The translations under genes and the position numbers were made by a program. Below the pieces are notes generated by a model. It was not told the origin of the DNA. It did not search any database and saw only the letters and a list, made by a program, of their open reading frames with translations. Positions 54,834 through 64,000 of a stretch of DNA of 64,000 nucleotides are shown here, one piece after another (the first letter of the stretch is position 1; each line of letters opens with the position of its first letter). This stretch comes from Aliivibrio fischeri (GTDB lineage: Bacteria > Pseudomonadota > Gammaproteobacteria > Enterobacterales > Vibrionaceae): positions 1,178,001 to 1,242,000 of the forward strand of contig CP160629.1 of assembly GCA_038993745.2 (NCBI GenBank), read 5' to 3'.

Positions 54834-55343
54834 ATGAAATTTAGAATAGAAAAAGAATCCGATCATAAAGCAATTGAAAACATAACTTATAAAGCGTTTG
54901 AAAACCATCCGCATCATGCTCCGGGTGTAAAACCAACAGAGCATAAAATCATTGAACGATTACGTGAGAATAATGCACTTACTCTGTCACTTGTGGCTGA
55001 GAAGGGTGACACCATCATTGGGCATATTGCATTTTCACCTGTATTAATTAATGGCAAGGACTCGAAATGGTACGGTTTAGGGCCTGTTTCGGTATTACCT
55101 GAGCATCAAAGTGAAGGTATTGGTTCACGTTTAATTCGTCTAGGTCTTGAACAATTAATCGAGCAAGGTGCGGAAGGGGCTGTGTTACTTGGTGAGCCAG
55201 AATATTATCAACGTTTTGGCTTTAAATCGGATGAAAAATTAATACTCGAAGGCGTACCTGCTGAGTATTTCTTAAGTCTGCCATTAAAAGAAATTGAAAT
55301 GCCTCAGGGTGAAGTTAACTATCATCCAGCGTTCTTTGAATAA
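54834..55343 (+). CDS. GNAT-family N-acetyltransferase (YhbS-like)
   Basis: A 169-residue acetyltransferase. The acetyl-CoA binding region is LGPVSVLPEHQSEGIGSRLI, followed by GAEGAVLLGEPEYYQRFGF, the YhbS-type C-terminal motif. Cytoplasmic; substrate not known (YhbS-like proteins form a broad GNAT subgroup). It is monocistronic, with a strong bidirectional terminator after it. Confidence 0.93.
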   Translation: MKFRIEKESDHKAIENITYKAFENHPHHAPGVKPTEHKIIERLRENNALTLSLVAEKGDTIIGHIAFSPVLINGKDSKWYGLGPVSVLPEHQSEGIGSRLIRLGLEQLIEQGAEGAVLLGEPEYYQRFGFKSDEKLILEGVPAEYFLSLPLKEIEMPQGEVNYHPAFFE

Positions 55344-55372
55344 ATAGAGCTGATAATTCGTTACATTGACAT

Positions 55373-55402
55373 AAAAAACCGCTGGAAGTTCAGCGGTTTT
55401 TT
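55373..55402. terminator. Bidirectional Rho-independent terminator
   Basis: AAAAAACCGCTG / CAGCGGTTTTTT with a 6-nt loop: six T on either strand. Separates the GNAT gene and the convergent BCCT gene. Confidence 0.95.
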
Positions 55403-55430
55403 CATATTTAGCATTTGAGTTAATGCAAGA

Positions 55431-57382
55431 TTAGCTTGGCGTGTTCAATCTTGTTTTAATCGCCAATTTTGCTTCTTCATTTGCTTGTAGTGCTTCTTCT
55501 TCAACTTTCTGACGCATCAGTGCATCAAAGGCAACACGTGCTTCTTGAGCAAGCTCAGACGCTGCTAATTTCGCTTCTTTAGCATTTGTCGAGTCATCAG
55601 TTAGTTGACGTAATTTTTCAATGATCTCATCAGGTGCATCACCTAAATCAACACTTGATTCACCACGAGCTAATGCTTCTTTACGTAATTGTTTTTTCAG
55701 CATCCAAATAGCATCGTTCGCTTCACGCTCAAGATCAGCTGCTTCAATTGCGTTATCACGTAGCTGTTCAAAGCGTGCCAATGCTTGGCCTTCTTTACTC
55801 CATGGATCAACATCTGGTAAGTCAGAAATGTTGATAACAGGATCAACGTAATTATCTTGGTGTGATAAATCCAGCATGGCTGCTTTAACACCAGAGATCA
55901 TTAGCATGATAGCGATAACTAATAGAGGTAAACCACCAACAATTGCTGCTGTTTGTAATGTTGCTAGGCCGCCCATAAACATCAATGCTGATGGCATGAA
56001 TGATAGGGTGAAAGCCCAGAACAGACGGTTCCAACGCATTGGATCTTCAGTTACGTTCGTTTGTACTACTGACGCTAAAATGTAAGAGATAGAGTCAAAC
56101 GTTGTCGCAGTGAAAATCACACATAACAAAGTAAACACAGCAATCACAAAAGTACTGAATGGCAGTTGTTCTAAAACAGAGAAGATAGCACGAGTTGCGC
56201 CTTCGCTATTAAGAATACCAACAACGTCTAATTCACCAGATAATTGCAGTGATAAACCGTAGTTACCAAGAATGATGAAGTACATTGCACAGCCTAAAGA
56301 GCCGAAGAATACTGCACCTGAAACCATCTGTTTAATCGTTCTGCCACGTGAAATACGAGCAACGAACAGACCCATGCTTGGTGCAAATACTAACCACCAT
56401 GCCCAGTAGAAAATCGTCCAGTCTTGTGGGAAGTGCGTATCCGCAAAGGTACCCATGCCACCAAACGGTTCTGCCCATGTCGCCATTACAAAGAAGTTAG
56501 ATAGCATACGACCGATTGAGTCTAAGCCTGTTTCCAACATAAAGATGGTTGGACCGCAAACTAATACAAACAGCAGTAAACCTAACGCACCCCAGAAGTT
56601 AATGTTACTTAAAATCTTAATGCCTTTGTCCATACCCATGTACGATGAGTAAGCAAAGATAGCGGTACAAACCATAAGTACTAAAATCTGGCTACCTGTT
56701 GTTGCAGGAATACCAAATAGGTAGCTAATACCTTCGTTGATAAGTGGTGCTGCTAAACCTAAGGTTGTTGCTGCGCCGCCCAATAGACCGAAGATAAACA
56801 GTACATCAATAACTTTACCCAGTTTACCAAAGCTGTTTGCTTCGCCAATAACAGGCATTAAAGCAGCAGATACTTTTAGTACAGGTTGTTTACGTACGTA
56901 GAAGAAGTAAGCAATTGGAATTGCAGGGATCATATAGATACACCAAGCAATTGGACCCCAGTGGAAAATGCCATAAGTCGCCGCCCAACGTACTGCTTCC
57001 TCACTGCCAGCTTCTAATTGAAACGGAGGATTTTGGTAGTAGTATGCCCATTCAATCGTACCCCAGTACAAAATACTGGCACCGATACCGCCACAAAATA
57101 GCATTGCCGCCAAGACGCCAGTGCAAATTCAGGCTTTTCATCTGGATCACCCAGTTTGATTTGGCCGATATCAGAGAACACGATGTAGATCATGAAGAAA
57201 AATGCCGCTAAACCTAGCCCTAAATAAGCAAAGCCCAATTTGTCGGTCATAAATGTTTTAGCTACGGCAATCCACTCGGCACCTTCAGCTGGGAATACCA
57301 GTAAAGGAACTACAACCGCACAAAGCAGTAAGATTGCGCCGAAAAAGGTGGGTTTATCGATAAGCTCGAAGTGTTTTTTCAT
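55431..57382 (-). pseudogene. BCCT-family betaine/choline/carnitine transporter, frameshifted
   Basis: Inner-membrane transporter for quaternary ammonium compounds. N-terminal part (from 57382) has helices VVVPLLVFPAEGAEW and LGLGLAAFFFMIYIVF, then EKPEFALASW. The frame then breaks at about 57110 (TGGCGG; one more G gives ASWAAMLFCGGIGASILYWG, the BCCT pattern), and the adjacent frame continues to the end with WAWWLVFAPSMGLFVARISRGR, the transport-path signature. Restored length about 650 residues. A long charged C-terminal tail (about the last 130 residues, with RFEQLRDNAIEAADLER and further coil-forming segments) is unusual for BCCT carriers, although BetP has a regulatory tail. Likely for osmoprotectants. 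Confidence 0.9.
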
Positions 57383-57833
57383 TTTTATTGTCCGTAATAA
57401 AAACAGATTTAATTAAGTGCGCGCACCAATAATTCCCCGTGCTGAGGGAATTCAGACGGGTTCAACTTAAATAAATAGAGTATAAATATTGTGTGCGGAC
57501 GTATTTTTGTAAGTAATGTAATGCTCGAAAAATATTCAGGTCACGATTAACCTGAATCGACGATAAAATAGAGCGAATTTGTCAATCTGTCGACAAACTT
57601 ATTTCTTTATTTTATAAAAAGTGTGATCTGGATATCATAAAAATAAATTACGAAAAGTCGCTGTTTAATAAACATTCTAAACGAATAAAAAGTGTCAATG
57701 ATTGGTTTTGATTGAACCTTAATGCTCTCGGTATCAATAACTAGTCTTAAACCACCAAACAGTTGCATTCCTATTTTTAATGGGCGTATTCTACAAACAG
57801 ATAACACAAACTAATTATAAATAGGGATGCATT
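57383..57833. other. 451-bp divergent intergenic region
   Basis: Between the BCCT transporter (minus) and the oligopeptidase (plus). An inverted repeat AATTCCC / GGGAATT (57431-57452) lies in the transporter leader about 50 bp before its start and may be an operator or a leader hairpin. Two GTCGAC/TCGACA-like elements occur around 57556-57597. A weak frame on the minus strand (57607-57807) lacks coding character. AGGG precedes the oligopeptidase ATG. Confidence 0.5.
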
Positions 57834-59870
57834 ATGATTTATCCTTTCACAAAACAAGACTCAACCGTCGACCACTATTTTTCACATGCTATTGCTGATC
57901 CATACCGTTGGCTTGAAGATGACAGAAGTGAAGAAACAGAAGCGTGGGTGAATAAACAAAATGACGTCACTTTCAATTACCTTTCCCACATTGATTTTCG
58001 TGACGATATCCGATCTTTAATCGCAAAAGGTCAGGATTACCAAAAAACGTCACAACCATTTAAGCGTGGTGAATACACTTATTTTTATCAAAATGATGGC
58101 TTACAAAATCAGAGTGTTCTGTATCGTTCAAAAGAAGGAAAGGACGTTGAGGTTTTTCTTGACCCAAATACGTTCAGTGAAGAGGGAACGACTTCTTTAA
58201 GTGTTGTTAGTTTTTCAAAAGATGCCTCATTAGTGGCGTATTCGATTTCAGAAGCGGGCAGTGATTGGCGCAAAATCATCGTATTAAATGCTGAAACCAA
58301 AGAGCAAATTGAAGCGCCAATTGTCGATGCTAAATTTACTGGTATTTCATGGTTAGGTTCAAAAGGCTTTTACTACTCAAGCTATGATAAGCCAGAAGGC
58401 AGTGAGTTATCAGCAAGAACAGATCAGCATAAACTCTATTTTCATGAGATAGGCAAACCACAAGCCGATGATGTTTTGGTGTTTGGCGGAAATGAAGAAG
58501 AAAAACACCGTTATGTAAGTGGTTATACAACGGAAGATGATGCGTATTTGGTGATCTCAGCGTCTACATCAACATCGGGTAATAAACTGTTTATCGAACC
58601 ATTAAACAGAGACGGTTCATATCGATTAACCGTACTTGATCATACGGATTCAGATACCTATGTGATTGAGAATGAAGACACACACCTGCTGATGTTCACG
58701 AACCTAAATGCACCTAATGGCAAAGTGGTATCTTATGATGTTGTTACCGGTGAGTGGACAGACATTATCCCTGAACAACCACAGCCATTAGATATAAGTG
58801 TTGGCGGCGGTACCTTGTTTGCAACTTATATGGTTGATGTACTTAGCCAAGTGAAGCAGTACGATTTTTCAGGTAATTTATTACGCGAAATTGAACTACC
58901 GGGTGAAGGCCAAGCTACGGGGTTCTCAGGTAAAAGAGAACAAACTGAGCTCTTCTTTACCTTTACTAATTACGTTACACCACCAACGATTTATCAATTT
59001 GATGTAAAAACCGGCGAGACAGAACTGTATTTAGCGTCTGCTTCACCTTTTGACTCAGAGAAGTTTGAATCGAAACAAGTGTTTTATACATCAAAAGACG
59101 GTACGCAAATTCCAATGCTTATCTCTTATCGTAAAGGCATTGAGCTTGATGGTAGTAACCCAACGATTCTATATGGATATGGTGGTTTTAATGTCAGCTT
59201 AACACCAAACTTTAGTGGAGTAATGGCCAGTTGGTTAGAGCTTGGCGGTGTGTATGCGATTCCTAATATTCGTGGTGGTGGCGAATATGGAAAAGAGTGG
59301 CATAAGGCAGGAACACAGCAACAAAAACAAAATGTATTTGATGACTTTATTGCTGCTGCCGAATTTTTAATCTCAGAAAAATATACCGACTCATCACATT
59401 TGGCAATTCGTGGTGGTTCAAATGGTGGATTGCTGGTTGGTGCGTGCATGACTCAGCGACCAGAGTTATTTAAAGTTGCTCTGCCAGCGGTTGGTGTTTT
59501 GGATATGCTTCGTTATCACACTTTTACTTCTGGTGAAGGTTGGGCGTATGACTACGGCACTTCAGAGCAAAGTGAAGAGATGTTTAACTATCTATTAAAC
59601 TACTCACCAGTGCATAACGTGAAAGAGGGCGTTGAATACCCTGCAACATTGGTAACAACTGCTGATCATGATGATCGCGTTGTTCCTGCTCATTCTTATA
59701 AGTTTATTTCTGAGCTGCAAGCCAAACAATCGGGTGATAATCCTGTGTTGATCCGCATTGATGTTAATGCCGGTCATGGTGCCGGAATGCCGATATCCAA
59801 ATCCATGGATTTAATGGCTGATGTTTACGCATTTACCTTAAGTAATATGAAGGTGAATCCGTTTGAGTAA
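57834..59870 (+). CDS. Prolyl oligopeptidase-family serine peptidase (S9A)
   Basis: A 678-residue cytoplasmic peptidase: N-terminal segment with DPYRWLEDDRSEE, a seven-bladed propeller domain (about 70-400) and the alpha/beta-hydrolase domain (about 410-678). The catalytic triad is visible: Ser529 in RGGSNGGLLV, Asp614 in ADHDDRVVP and His648 in NAGHGAG. The NIRGGGEYGKEWHKAG segment before the nucleophile is typical. Cleaves after proline in short peptides. Length is as in bacterial POP (about 690). No signal peptide. Confidence 0.96.
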   Translation: MIYPFTKQDSTVDHYFSHAIADPYRWLEDDRSEETEAWVNKQNDVTFNYLSHIDFRDDIRSLIAKGQDYQKTSQPFKRGEYTYFYQNDGLQNQSVLYRSKEGKDVEVFLDPNTFSEEGTTSLSVVSFSKDASLVAYSISEAGSDWRKIIVLNAETKEQIEAPIVDAKFTGISWLGSKGFYYSSYDKPEGSELSARTDQHKLYFHEIGKPQADDVLVFGGNEEEKHRYVSGYTTEDDAYLVISASTSTSGNKLFIEPLNRDGSYRLTVLDHTDSDTYVIENEDTHLLMFTNLNAPNGKVVSYDVVTGEWTDIIPEQPQPLDISVGGGTLFATYMVDVLSQVKQYDFSGNLLREIELPGEGQATGFSGKREQTELFFTFTNYVTPPTIYQFDVKTGETELYLASASPFDSEKFESKQVFYTSKDGTQIPMLISYRKGIELDGSNPTILYGYGGFNVSLTPNFSGVMASWLELGGVYAIPNIRGGGEYGKEWHKAGTQQQKQNVFDDFIAAAEFLISEKYTDSSHLAIRGGSNGGLLVGACMTQRPELFKVALPAVGVLDMLRYHTFTSGEGWAYDYGTSEQSEEMFNYLLNYSPVHNVKEGVEYPATLVTTADHDDRVVPAHSYKFISELQAKQSGDNPVLIRIDVNAGHGAGMPISKSMDLMADVYAFTLSNMKVNPFE

Positions 59871-60178
59871 ATAAGTAAATTTGGTTTTGTTTATCTTTCA
59901 ATAAATTAGCAATATAGCGTTTATCAATAATGTAGAGCCACATGCAGAATTGTGTGTGGCTTTTATGTGTTATTTAAATAATCTTTAAATTCAAATGGTT
60001 ATATTGATGCTATTAACAATGTTTTATTACAGAAAAATAAAGCTGGAGTTACATAACAGTAATTAAAACTATGATGTGTTGTCGATCGCATTGATGTTTA
60101 TTTTTTGTTGGTAATGTTATTTAATTGATAAAAAATACATCCGTACTATATAAATCACCCAATATATACGGAGATATT
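59871..60178. other. Intergenic region before the large lipoprotein gene
   Basis: 308 bp. It contains a terminator (59936-59964) for the oligopeptidase and, near its end, the GGAG ribosome site of the lipoprotein gene (60169-60173). Otherwise AT-rich without recognisable operators. Confidence 0.5.
59936..59964 (+). terminator. Terminator after the oligopeptidase gene
   Basis: AGCCACA / TGTGGCT with a 12-nt loop followed by TTTT. Moderate stem and short T tract. Confidence 0.65.
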
Positions 60179-62721
60179 ATGAATTTTCCAAAAACGTTGT
60201 TGGCCAGTGTAATCGCCTTGTCATTGTCAGCTTGTGGTGGAGATTCTTCATCAGATAGTGGCACAACCACACCAAATGAAAGTAACGTTGCTCATGTCGG
60301 TAAAGCAGCAGATGGTTACTTACAATACGCAAATGTCTGCTTGGATTTAAATAACAATAAATTCTGTGATGATAATGAACCTTCAGCAACTACAGATGAA
60401 GACGGTTCATTTACTCTTGATGTCACTCAAAAACAATTGGAGCTTCATCCTTTACTTGTTGAAGTTATTGCTAATCAAACCATTGATAGTGATGCACCAG
60501 GAGTCGTACTCACTAAAGGTTATTCATTGACGGCTCCTGCGGGATCGGATTTTGTCAGTCCGGTGAGTACATTCGTTCAAAATCAAATTGAAAAGGGAAG
60601 TACGCCTGAAGAGGCGGTTGAGATTGTTCAAAGTCAACTGGGAACAGAACTCGATATCACAAAAGACTACATTGCAGAAAAGCAGAACAATACATTAAGT
60701 GATGCCGAAAAAGCAGAGTTTGAAAAACTGCATAAAGTCGCTCAAGTTACGGCGACTATTTTAGCGGATAAATTCGATGAGCTAAAAAATTCGGCCGCAC
60801 AAAATGGCATTTCAGACAAAGAGTTAATGAATGTCATTACAGAAGAAGTAAACAATGCAGTGACTAACATTGTCTCTAGTGTTCAAGCTGCCGGTGATGG
60901 ATTCGATGTCAGCAATGTAGCTAGTGCCGTTAAAGATGGAAGTATTAATATCACCACTGAAAATTTGCAAGACAAAGTGGATGTAAATAATGCCGCTCTT
61001 GGTTCGAAAAAAGCAAGCGTTGCAGAGTTAGCAGGGAATGAAGGCTTACTTTGGTTAGGCAGCAACAGCGGTATCGCACCACGCTTAGAATACGGAGTTA
61101 TTAGTCAGGACAGTGATAACAATGTAGATGAAGAAACATACTTCTCTAATGCCGATTTCGATGGTTTTGAACTGCAAGTTGCAGACTCGACGGTTAACCT
61201 TCAACGAGCGCTGACTGCGGATGGCTGGGTTACTGCTGACGACACAATTGTTACTATTGAATCAAGACCAGATGGAGCTGAGACACTAGTCACGGCAACT
61301 CGAGATTTATCTCTTAAAGCTAACATGAAAAAAGTGGATGTATCTGGCCTGAATGTTAAAAAGATTTTAGCGAAAACCGCTGATGATGGTGTTTGGACAA
61401 GCCTTTATTCAGAAACTCTCGATTTCCCTCAAGGTACTTACGCATATAATTTAAAAATGCAGCCAGAGGTGGAATCTTATTACACCTTTAATGAAGGTAA
61501 TTGGTGTACTGAAGAGCAAAAAGCAGAGCGTGGCGGAATGTGTAACTCGGTTGCTGTTGAAACTGGAGTTGGTCCGGGAACGCCTGCCACATCACTTGAT
61601 CAAATATTTAAAGACGTAGCGGATGGTGACGTAAACGCAACGGCAATCATGGCTGGTATATCAAATGGTGGGATTTTAGTTGAAATCGTTGCTGGTGGTG
61701 TCGTTAACTTTTATACATGGGACTACATGAACCCCGTATCAGAGGTTATCGCTGTAGGTCAATGGAGCGACATTAATCATCACGGCAAAGTATTAAGAAA
61801 AGTCATTGCGCCTGAAGCGTTAATGAATCGAGACGATATTACATGGAACAACTTTAATCGAGATGATGGCAGTTTGTATCTAACTGTCGTTGATGGTTTT
61901 GTGCGTGTTGCAGGTGAAATATCGCTTCAAATTGAAGAAGAGTACGTGTTTGGTGCAAATACACTTCAGTTCCTTAAAGACAGCTTACCGACTGCTCTTA
62001 CGTTTAACGCGTGTTTAGCAAGTCTAGAGGATGCAAGTTATGTTCTAGAGTCGGGTCATACGATTACTTATGGTGCACAAAAATCAGTTTCTTGGTTAAT
62101 GATGGTGCGTTAACTGAGTATATTGAAACGATGGAATACATGGGAAATAACTTCTCATGGGCGAGTGCGTATACCAACATTTATGATATGCCTGCTTGGA
62201 TTGCAGCTACAGATGGGAGTTTAGATAAAACATTATTTAAATCTCATGATGCTGATTTCAACTTACTAGCAATGGAAGAGCTATATCACGATGCCGATTA
62301 CCATTATGGTGAAGAGGGGTTAAACCCTGACGGTTCTTTTGGTTGGTGGGGTAGTTTAAAGGCAACATTACCAGCGAAGAAATTAAGCTCATCTAAGCTT
62401 CTTAATTACGTTTATGCCGACTCGTACGAGAAAGTATCACTCGTTTCACTTAAGAACTTAGATTTGGTTGGAGGCTCTTTTAACGAGCTTGAGCGTAACG
62501 TCATTAATTACTCTGAAACCTATGAAGGTAAAGAGTCTGTTACTGTTGAAGCCGGTACATTTGATGCTTGCCGAGTAACCGAGAAAGTCTTTGTTGGTGA
62601 TGTGGTCGATATAAATACGCGTTGGTACATTAACCGTGGTTTCATCAAACAAGAAATGGCAGCACCGTCATGGGCACCAGTTTATAACCGTGAAGCTTTG
62701 TACATTATAGGGCTAGATTAA
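60179..62721 (+). pseudogene. Large surface or periplasmic lipoprotein, frameshifted
   Basis: Begins at MNFPKTLLASVIALSLSACGG, a lipoprotein signal with lipobox LSAC (Cys19), with GGAG before the ATG. Next comes a carboxypeptidase-regulatory-like segment with a calcium-binding-like loop (CLDLNNNKFCDDNEPSATT, then DEDGSFTLDV), a helical region (about 130-290) and a long beta-rich part. The first frame stops at 62113, but the adjacent frame continues in the same style (SFLVNDGALTEYIETMEYM). An A5 tract at 62080-62084 (CACAAAAATC) needs one more A. Restored length about 847 residues. I do not recognise a function. Such proteins are common in marine gammaproteobacteria. Confidence 0.8.
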
Positions 62722-62753
62722 ACTGCTAATTCGTAATAACGATATTTAACGTC

Positions 62754-62780
62754 AAACGCTCCTAATTTAGGAGCGTTTTT
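62754..62780. terminator. Bidirectional Rho-independent terminator
   Basis: AAACGCTCC / GGAGCGTTT with a 7-nt loop and T tract on the plus strand; AAA flank gives TTT on the minus strand. Between the lipoprotein gene and the convergent peptide permease. Confidence 0.88.
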
Positions 62781-62806
62781 ATTATTTACTGATTAGCTAA
62801 AAATAC

Positions 62807-64000
62807 TTATGGTTGCTCAACCAATTCAGCGTCTTCAGGTTGTGAGCTTGTCATCATCTTATTTAATTTAGGTGCAGTGACTGCCATTACAATAGCTACC
62901 GCTAAAGTAACAAAACCAATGTTTTGGAATAGCTCAGTATAAACAGGCAGTGTATCCAGAGGATCGGTTAAATGCTCTGGCGTTGCACTGAATGTGGCTA
63001 CATAACCACCAATGATGAAAGAAGCGGCTTGAGTTAAAAACCATGCGCCCATCGTAAAGCCCATCAAACGTTGTGGAACCAAACTCGCCACCATCGCAAG
63101 GCCGAGACCACTAATCATCAACTCGCCTAAACTTTGGAATAAGTACACCAATATCATCCACCAAACCGAAACCATACCGGCTTGGTCAGCAAACCAGTTG
63201 CCTGCGGCTGCAACAGATAAGAAACCAAAGGCACACATAAACATGCCAACAGTGAATTTACCTGGCATAGATAAATCTTTGTTTTTGTTTCCATAGTAAG
63301 TGTATAGATAAGCCAATATAGGGCTACAGAAAATCACCCAGAATGGATTTAACGCTTGTAGACTAACAGGGTTAATATCAATACCAAACAACTCAGAGTG
63401 GACGTTATTAATAGCAAAAAAGTTAAGTGATGTTGGCATCTGAGCATATAACACGTAGAAAATGATCGCTTGCAGCATAAGAATGAAAGCCACAATCATT
63501 TTGTTGCGTTGTTCACCTGTTTCTTTAAACGTTTCTTTTAAGAAGAAGCCAACCACACCAACACCGATTAGACCGAGTGCTAAGTTTGCCATCATGATGT
63601 TTTGCAATAGCCATGCACACACTAGGGTCGATGCGATAGTACCAATTAAAACGATAAGCGCTTTGGTTTTGTTGAGAGGCAGAGCATCAGGTTCAGAGCC
63701 AATCCCTTGCACTGTACTGCGCAATGAAAAGTAGCTAAATAGACTAGCGATAAGACCCAATCCACAGATGATAAATGCGTATTCATAACCATAATTATTA
63801 GCGATAACAGGGCTTATAGAAAGGGAAACCAGTGAGCCAATATTAATGGACATATAATAAAGAGTGAATGCGCCATCTAAGCGTGAATCGCCTTTCTCAT
63901 AACACTTAGCCAGTAGGCTTGATGGGTTTGCTTTGAATAAACCATTACCAACAGCGATAGCCCCAAGCGCTACATAAATAAAGTTCGGGTTTAAAATGGA
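62807..64000 (-). CDS. dtpB: POT-family di/tripeptide:proton symporter, C-terminal part (5' end outside window)
   Basis: The frame stays open to the right edge, so 398 codons (with stop) of the gene are visible. Matches E. coli DtpA/Dtp[75 protein letters not shown], and [21 protein letters not shown]. The [16 protein letters not shown] segment favours DtpB over DtpA. It imports di- and tripeptides with protons. The start codon is not in the window. Confidence 0.92.
   Translation of the reverse strand, partial: SILNPNFIYVALGAIAVGNGLFKANPSSLLAKCYEKGDSRLDGAFTLYYMSINIGSLVSLSISPVIANNYGYEYAFIICGLGLIASLFSYFSLRSTVQGIGSEPDALPLNKTKALIVLIGTIASTLVCAWLLQNIMMANLALGLIGVGVVGFFLKETFKETGEQRNKMIVAFILMLQAIIFYVLYAQMPTSLNFFAINNVHSELFGIDINPVSLQALNPFWVIFCSPILAYLYTYYGNKNKDLSMPGKFTVGMFMCAFGFLSVAAAGNWFADQAGMVSVWWMILVYLFQSLGELMISGLGLAMVASLVPQRLMGFTMGAWFLTQAASFIIGGYVATFSATPEHLTDPLDTLPVYTELFQNIGFVTLAVAIVMAVTAPKLNKMMTSSQPEDAELVEQP

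Noticed and set aside
57607..57807. Minus-strand 66-residue frame in the BCCT-oligopeptidase gap
   Set aside because: No ribosome site, no family likeness, unconvincing composition.
1..64000. Prophage, transposon, integron, tRNA or rRNA content
   Set aside because: No integrase, transposase, phage structural genes, attC-like sites or cloverleaf sequences were recognised.

Overview
The window is AT-rich, gene-dense, bacterial DNA. Gene content points to a marine gammaproteobacterium of the Vibrionaceae, most likely Aliivibrio-like: murR/murQP, yajD, yaeQ, a DUF2860 porin-like protein, NIT-type chemoreceptors, a ToxR-type membrane regulator, a VcCNT-type nucleoside carrier and a CARB-type beta-lactamase. 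This assignment is inference from protein resemblance only. I saw no rRNA, tRNA, insertion sequence, integrase, CRISPR array or replication origin.

Layout. 1-5 kb: the end of a glutamate decarboxylase and an AspT-type antiporter, then a LysR regulator divergent from doxX-pirin. 5-10 kb: a tandem pair of secreted DUF1254/DUF1214 proteins with a divergent LysR, then a DUF2860 outer-membrane protein. 10.4-14.3 kb: a compact six-gene minus-strand operon (BacA/prephenate-dehydratase-like, DUF2000, SUMF1-like, molybdopterin-domain, LysE exporter, AraC) whose combined function I do not recognise; it is the best candidate for an undescribed pathway. 14.4-19.8 kb: DUF2127 protein, TetR with two palindromic operators and two glutathione transferases, then brnQ behind a short leader ORF rich in Ile/Val/Leu codons and competing hairpins (candidate attenuator). 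20-26.2 kb: ToxR-type regulator plus small membrane partner, dcuB-like carrier and a TAXI-TRAP transporter. 26.3-31.7 kb: two chemoreceptors and an ionotropic-glutamate-receptor-like protein. 31.8-39.5 kb: methyltransferase, LysR, nucleoside carrier with PurR and CRP boxes, an 11-copy 7-bp tandem repeat, bax, ppiB, beta-lactamase, PLP enzyme, yajD. 39.6-46.6 kb: isoprenylcysteine-methyltransferase-like protein, then LolA-like protein, two FtsX permeases, ATPase, J-protein and outer-membrane beta-barrel, resembling an envelope trafficking cluster. 46.7-55.3 kb: LysR, periplasmic HAD, murR-murQP, yaeQ, TauE, NAT, GNAT. 55.4-64 kb: BCCT carrier, prolyl oligopeptidase, large lipoprotein and the 3' part of a POT peptide permease.

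Eight genes are each split by one frameshift (DUF2860, SUMF1, BacA-like, YghU-like GST, TAXI receptor, Bax, BCCT, large lipoprotein). In every case the other frame resumes the expected protein at once, and a single missing base, usually in a short homopolymer, explains the break. That uniform pattern looks more like systematic sequence error than gene decay, so I annotate each as one full-length locus of type pseudogene, with this caveat.
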